A stretch of DNA of 64,000 nt from Misgurnus anguillicaudatus (taxonomy: Eukaryota > Chordata > Actinopteri > Cypriniformes > Cobitidae), in the NCBI RefSeq assembly GCF_027580225.2, contig NC_073343.2:1674001-1738000 (forward strand). Direction: 5' to 3'. This document shows, one piece after another, positions 57,801 to 64,000 of this stretch. Within the stretch, counting starts at the first letter, position 1. The number at the start of each line of letters is the position of its first letter. The notes under the pieces are model-generated. The model made no database searches. It saw only the letters and a program-made list of their open reading frames with translations, and had not been told where the DNA came from. Both the position numbers and the translations under genes were made by a program.

Positions 57801-60800
57801 TACAGATATGTATAGATTTGGTACCAAATGTACCTCTGAGGTCCAAATATGCACCCTTTAGTTACAGATATTTGTAGATTTGGTACCATTATGTACCTCT
57901 GAGGTCCAAATTTGCACCCTTTAGGTACAGATGTGTATAGATTTCGTACCAATATGTACCTCTGAGGTACTAATATGCACCCTTTAGGTACAGATGTGTG
58001 TAAATTTGGTACCAATATGTACCTTTAAAGGGAATAATATGAACCCTTTAGGTACAGATATGTATAGATTTGGTACCAAATGTACCTCTGAGGTCCACAT
58101 ATGCACCCTTAAGTTACAGATATGTGTAGATTTGGTACCATTATGTACCTCTGAGGTCCAAAATTGCACCCTTTAGGTACAGATGTGTAAAGATTTGGTA
58201 CCAATATGTACCTTTAAAGGGAATAATATGAACCCTTTAGGTACAGATATGTATAGATTTGGTACCAAATGTACCGCTGAGGTACTAATATGCACCCTTT
58301 AGTTACAGATATGTGTAGATTTCGTACCATTATGTACCTCTGAGGTCCAAATTTGCCCCCTTTAGGTACAGATGTGTATAGATTTGGTACCAATATGTAC
58401 CTTTGAGGTACTAATATTGACCCTTAAGGTACAGATGTGTGTAGATTTGGTACCAATATGAACAGCTGAGGTACTAATATGCACCCAGTAGTTACAGATA
58501 TGTGTATATTTAGTACCATTATGTACCTCTGAGGTCCAAATTTGCACCCTTTAGGTACAGATGTGTAAAGATTTGGTACCAATGTGTACCTCTGAGGTAC
58601 TAATATGCACCCTTTAGGTACAGATGTGTGTAAATTTGGTACCAATATGTACCTTTAAAGGGAATAATATGAACCCTTTAGGTACAGATATGTATAGATT
58701 TGGTACCAAATGTACCTCTGAGGTCCAAATATGCACCGTTTAGTTACAGATATGTGTATATTTGGTACCATTATGTACCTCTGAGGTCCAAATTTGCACC
58801 CTTTAGGTACAGATATGTATAGATTTGGTACTGAATGTACCTCTGAGGTCCAAATATGCACCCTTTAGGTACAGATGTGTGTAAAATTGGTACCAATATG
58901 TACCTTTAAAGGGAATAATATGAACCCTTTAGGTACAGATATGTATAGATTTGGTACCAAATGTACCTCTGAGGTCCAAATATGCACCCTTTAGTTACAG
59001 ATATGTGTAGATTTGGTACCATTATGTACCTCTGAGGTCCAAATTTGCACCCTTTAGGTACAGATGTGTATAGATTTGGTACCATTATGTACCTCTGAGG
59101 TACTAATATGCACCCTTTAGGTACAGATGTGTGTAAATTTGGTACCAATATGTACCTTTAAAGGGAATAATATGAACCCTTTAGGTACAGATTTGTATAG
59201 ATTTGGTACCAAATGTACCTCTGAGGTCCAAATATGCACCCTTTAGTTACAGATATGTGTAGATTTGGTACCAATATGTACCTTTGATGTACTAATATGC
59301 ACCCTTTAGGTACAGATGTGTGTAAATTTGGTACCAATATGTACCTAAAGGGAATAATATGAACCCTTTAGGTACAGATATGTATAGATTTGGTACCAAA
59401 TGTACCTCTGAGGTCCAAATATGCACCCTTTAGTTACAGATATGTGTAGATTTGGTACCATTATGTACCTCTGAGGTCCAAATTTGCACCCTTTAGGGAC
59501 AGATGTGTATAGATCTGGTACCAATATGTACCTCTGAGGTACTAATATGCACCCTTTAGGTACAGATATGTATAGATTTGGTACCAAATATACCTCTGAG
59601 GTCCAAATATGCACCCTTTAGTTACAGATATGTGTAGATTTGGTACCATTATGTACCTCTGAGGTCCAAATGTGCACCCTTTAGGTACAGATGTGTATAG
59701 ATTCGGTACCAATATGTACCTCTGAGGTACTAATATGCACCCTTTAGGTACAGATGTGTGTAAATTTGGTACCAATATGTACCTTTAAATGGAATAATAT
59801 GAACCCTTTAGGTACAGATTTGTATAGATTTGGTACCAAATGTACCTCTGAGGTCCAAATATGCACCCTTTAGTTACAGATATGTGTAGATTTGGTACCA
59901 ATATGTACCTTTGAGGTACTAATATGCACCCTTTAGGTACAGATGTGTGTAACTTTGGTACCAATATGTACCTTTAAAGGGAATAATATGAACCCATTAG
60001 GTACAGATTTGTATAGATTTGGTACCAAATGTACCTCTGAGGTCCAAATATGCACCCTTTAGTTACAGATATGTGTAGATTTGGTACCATTATGTACCTC
60101 TGAGGTCCAAATTTGCACCCTTTAGGTACAGATGTGTATAGATTTGGTACCAATATGTACCTCTGAGGTACTAATATGCACCCTTTAAGTACAGATGTGT
60201 GTAAATTCGGTACCAATATGTACCTTTAAAGGGAATAATATAAGCCCTTTAGGTACAGATATGTATAGATTTGGTACCAAATGTACCTCTGAGCTCCAAA
60301 TTAGCACCCTTTAGGTACAGATGTGTATAGATTTGGTACCAATATGTACCTCTGAGGTACTAATATGCACCCTTTAGGTACAGATGTGTGTAAATTTGGT
60401 ACCAATATGTACCTTTAAAGGGAATAATATGAACCCTTTAGGTACAGATATGTATAGATTTGGTACCAAATGTACCTCTGAGGTCCAAATATGCACCCTT
60501 AAGTTACAGATATGTGTAGATTTGGTACCATTATGTACCTCTGAGGTCCAAATTTGCACCCTTTGGGTCCAGATGTGTATAGATTTTGTACCAATATGTA
60601 CCTCTGAGGTACTAATATGCACCCTTTAGTTACAGATATGTGTAAATTTGGTACCAATATGTACCTTTAAATGGAATAATATGAACCCTTTAGGTACAGA
60701 TATGTATAGATTTGGTACCAAATGTACCTCTGAGGTCCAAATATGCACCCTTAAGTTACAGATATGTGTAGATTTGGTACCATTATGTACCTCTGAGGTC

Positions 60801-63800
60801 CAAATTTGCACCCTTTAGGTCCAGATGTGTATAGATTTTGTACCAATATGTACCTCTGAGGTACTAATATGCACCCTTTAGGTACAGATGTGTGTAAATT
60901 TGGTACCAATATGTACCTTTAAATGGAATAATATGAACCCTTTAGGTACAGATTTGTATAGATTTGGTACCAAATGTACCTCTGAGGTCCAAATATGCAC
61001 CCTTTAGTTACAGATATGTGTAGATTTGGTACCAATATGTACCTTTGAGGTACTAATATGCACCCTTTAGGTACAGATGTGTGTAACTTTGGTACCAATA
61101 TGTACCTTTAAAGGGAATAATATGAACCCATTAGGTACAGATTTGTATAGATTTGGTACCAAATGTACCTCTGAGGTCCAAATATGCACCCTTTAGTTAC
61201 AGATATGTGTAGATTTGGTACCATTATGTACCTCTGAGGTCCAAATTTGCACCCTTTAGGTACAGATGTGTATAGATTTGGTACCAATATGTACCTCTGA
61301 GGTACTAATATGCACCCTTTAAGTACAGATGTGTGTAAATTCGGTACCAATATGTACCTTTAAAGGGAATAATATAAGCCCTTTAGGTACAGATATGTAT
61401 AGATTTGGTACCAAATGTACCTCTGAGGTCCAAATATGCACCCTTTAGTTACATAAATGTGTAGATTTGGTACCATTATGTACCTCTGAGCTCCAAATTA
61501 GCACCCTTTAGGTACAGATGTGTATAGATTTGGTACCAATATGTACCTCTGAGGTACTAATATGCACCCTTTAGGTACAGATGTGTGTAAATTTGGTACC
61601 AATATGTACCTTTAAAGGGAATAATATGAACCCTTTAGGTACAGATATGTATAGATTTGGTACCAAATGTACCTCTGAGGTCCACATATGCACCCTTAAG
61701 TTACAGATATGTGTAGATTTGGTACCATTATGTACCTCTGAGGTCCAAATTTGCACCCTTTAGGTCCAGATGTGTATAGATTTTGTACCAATATGTACCT
61801 CTGAGGTACTAATATGCACCCTTTAGGTACAGATGTGTGTAAATTTGGTACCAATATGTACCTTTAAAGGGAATAATATGAACCCTTTAGGTACAGATAT
61901 GTATAGATTTGGTACCAAATATACCTCTGAGGTCCAAATATGCACCCTTTAAGTACAGATATGTGTAGATTTGGTACAAGGGAATAATATGCATCCTTTA
62001 TGTACAGATATGTATAGATTTGGCACCAATATGTACCTTTGAGGTACTTAGTATATGCATCCTTCTACAAATGTGTGCTTTTTGCCGCAGTGACCTTTAT
62101 TTTTGAGAGTGAAAATCTCATATGGCTGATTTTCGAGCAGTACATACCCTGTAGGAGAGTCTACGATGATGGCTCTAGGGTTGACCAAATCGGTGTCAAA
62201 TAAAACTCGTCTATCACTTCCATCTAGATTTGATGTTTCGATCTTATCTGGTGTGCTGTCCACCCAAAACAGTTTCCTGCGTGCAACATCTACAGCAAGT
62301 CCTTCTGGACTCGTCAGACCTAAAGAAGATTGACATATATAAAAACATTACAACTTTTACAACATATACTTTCTTGTACTGTATTACCTATCTTGAATAT
62401 GGTTAGGTTCCATGCATTGTATTTTTATCATAGCTTTTATTTGCAGAATAAGAGCACCTGTGTTGATGATAATCTCAGGTTCTGATCCTGACTCCAGACC
62501 AGCCCGATTGATGGTCCTCCCTGCCAGATCTGTCCAATACACTTTTCTCTCTCTGCAGTCGTAATCGATGCCGACCACTATAGAGCCCTATGAGTGATAA
62601 CACAGAACAGATTTAGTACGCTTATATAATAAAGCGGCACATTTCGGTTTTATCATTAGTAAAGAACCTCACATGTAGAGCAAGCAACACTGAAGACCTC
62701 TGTTTGTCCATCTGTGTGCCATTAAGAGGCAAAACTCCAATCTGCTGACCCTGTGCATAGAGGAGGGATGTGCCTGTTGGGGGCGGGGTCACATCTGGGC
62801 GTGGCAAAGGGTGCACAGTAGGAGGGGCCACTGTAGGTATACCTATAAAAGAAGGTGACGCATTTGTTTTAGACTGAGTGACGTCATGAAACATCAAATT
62901 ATTTGACACTGTGCGGTACTCACAGGCAGGTTTCACAGCATCGTGTGAGCGGGTTCCAGGTACCTCACGTCCGTCTCGGTCCACACACCAGCAGTAGGTG
63001 CTGTCTCCGTAGCACTGCAGTGGGTTGAACTCACCAGCAGAGTCACACTGTGGCAGATAGCGTTGAGAATCAGGTTGACCTCCGTAGTGCTCCAATAGAC
63101 TGGCTCTCCAACGCTCGCAGACCGTCTCTGGACGCTGGGTGGGTGGCACAATTACTGAGGGAGAAAAACAAGGAACATAATGTCAATTTAGTTTTACAAA
63201 CTATTCTGTAGGTTAGCAGACATGGTGATTGCCAGGGTGTTCTTGGTGGCAACTATGGTCACCCCCTCACAAAAAAAAACAAAATTTATGAAAAAACTTT
63301 CAATAATCTGACTTCAAGATACACAATCGAATACAGGACCTTGGCATTGCGCTAAAGTAACACATATTACTAAGCAAACCCTGATGTCTTGTCTGCAGCA
63401 GGACATGCAAGTTTATTTATGTAATTTGTCTCAATTTACCGCTCATTTTAAAAGCTCGAAAGCAAATTTCCATCTTGGCCGTTTTTCTTTTTTGGCATTA
63501 TGACAGAAACAGAAATAGGAGTCTTTTGTAATTGCGGTGAAGTGGAATATATTCATGGACAGCGTTGACATGCCCCAAACTGCTCTGCTATTCGTTCTGC
63601 TCTGTAATCTCATACAAACACAGACCAGGCTGGACTCTCTGGGCTCTGCTACAGATTACAATGATTACTTGCACATGATGAGAAATTACTTAGCAAATTA
63701 GAAAGCCCATAATTTGCGAGCAGCGCTACAACTTTGACAACAGACGTTGGATGTGGCCATCTAAAACATGGTGTGCATTATAAAACACGAATGCAATGAA

Positions 63801-64000
63801 TCTGAATAAATTTTATTAGACTTCCATGCATGCATGGCATGACAAAATCTCTTTTATGTTCTGAGATTTTGTTTTAATCAGCCTAGCAAGTCACTAAGTT
63901 TTAATTTTGATGCACCAACTGTAGTTTAATACTTTCCATTAGAACCAACTAATACATACACTTTTTTGGTGTTTTTGCAAATGGTTCCCTTACCCGGCTC
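54873..64000 (-). CDS. nid2: Nidogen C-terminal part, most likely nidogen-2 (partial)
   Basis: Coding exons in order: 63994-64000 (partial, only a donor GTAAGG seen), 62924-63154, 62673-62842, 62458-62587, 62148-62319, 55307-55464, 55071-55194, 54873-54981. Phases agree throughout. The 62924-63154 exon is a thyroglobulin type-1 domain ([33 protein letters not shown], last Cys completed by the next exon). The linker [14 protein letters not shown] leads into a YWTD beta-propeller with VYWTD, LFWVD, LYWTD, VCWAD and YYYTD blades. The protein ends [15 protein letters not shown]. Nidogens are secreted basement-membrane glycoproteins. The propeller binds the laminin gamma-1 arm. Choice of nid2 rests on adjacency to rtraf as in human. 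The C-terminal tail is slightly shorter than the mammalian one. The gene extends past the right edge. Confidence 0.88.
55637..55828. mobile_element. GGTACC-rich foldback element (copy 2)
   Basis: CTCAGAAAAAAAGGTACAAA at the left and CTTTTGTACCATTATTCCTG at the right, with four or more GGTACAYATTGGT-like words inside. A normal-length relative of the expanded array at 57-62 kb in the same intron. Confidence 0.7.
55829..56999. other. nid2 intron, mostly unique-looking
   Basis: A GC-richer stretch at about 56160-56330 has a short open frame on the minus strand without recognised motifs. A SINE-tail trace lies near 56780-56860. Otherwise nothing noted. Confidence 0.35.
57000..62110. repeat. 5 kb array of 63-bp GGTACC units with higher-order structure
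   Basis: About 80 units of 63 bp. Each carries GGTACCA, a TRTGYAcccTTTAG-like core and ACAGATRTGTRTAGATTTGG. At least four unit types are distinguishable by their start (ACCTCTGAGGTCCAAATATG, GTCCAAATTTGC, GTACTAATATGC, TTTAAAGGGAATAATATG). They follow one another in blocks of three or four, i.e. 189 or 252 bp. A ~0.8 kb segment is repeated at a shift of 1134 bp (18 units). The outer edges keep foldback-element ends (GGTACAAAAGC near 57000, GACCTTTATTTTTGAGAGTG near 62090). Confidence 0.93.
63155..63993. other. nid2 intron upstream of the thyroglobulin-type exon
   Basis: No exon, hairpin or known repeat was recognised between the acceptor at 63155-63156 and the donor at 63992-63993. Confidence 0.4.

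Noticed and set aside
57025..61763. Many 60-90-codon open frames on both strands of the array
   Set aside because: They are consequences of a unit length divisible by three; they lack unique sequence, splice context or consistent starts.
57000..62110. Regular 63-bp spacing of conserved blocks, CRISPR-like at first glance
   Set aside because: Units are near-identical along their whole length with no unique spacers, no cas genes, and the context is vertebrate intron.
1..64000. tRNA, rRNA or other structured RNA genes
   Set aside because: No cloverleaf, A/B-box pair or rRNA block was recognised; a covariance-model search would be needed to exclude small RNAs fully.

Overview
The window is vertebrate genomic DNA, almost certainly from a teleost and probably a cypriniform. 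Genes are split into many short exons with GT-AG introns, the DNA between exons is AT-rich and crowded with small foldback transposons, and there are copies of the fish SINE 3' tail. No prokaryotic signals were seen. Species is not determined. All exon borders below were read by eye from splice signals and reading phase.

Layout. (1) 761-3484, minus strand: one very large exon with a myristoylation-type N-terminus, resembling the alternative first exon of MACF1 isoforms that lack the actin-binding domain. The rest of that gene would lie left of the window. (2) 5703-41898, minus strand: a 28-exon gene of the ZMYM2/ZMYM4 family, most like ZMYM4. It reads without interruption for 1438 residues, with ten MYM zinc fingers, a proline-rich stretch, a basic stretch and the C-terminal DUF3504 region. 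Its 11.3 kb intron (9010-20304) holds a BEN-like exon and two decayed tandem copies. (3) 41.9-43.65 kb: a head-to-head promoter region. (4) 43647-49725, plus strand: RTRAF (C14orf166/hCLE), eight exons, 243 residues. (5) 51891-52500, minus strand: an unrecognised candidate three-exon small gene of 90 codons. (6) 54873-64000, minus strand: the C-terminal part of nidogen, most likely nid2, with a thyroglobulin type-1 domain and a YWTD propeller. The gene continues beyond the right edge.

Repeats dominate the rest. Seven hAT-like elements have readable 8-bp target-site duplications, including three nested inside one another. Many foldback elements end at TTAA. A 1.6 kb composite palindrome lies just downstream of nidogen. 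A 5 kb array of 63-bp units fills one nidogen intron and appears to have grown inside a GGTACC-rich foldback element.

The genes do not form a pathway. Human ZMYM4 and MACF1 both lie in the 1p34 region and RTRAF and NID2 are neighbours at 14q22, so the window may join two ancestral linkage blocks.
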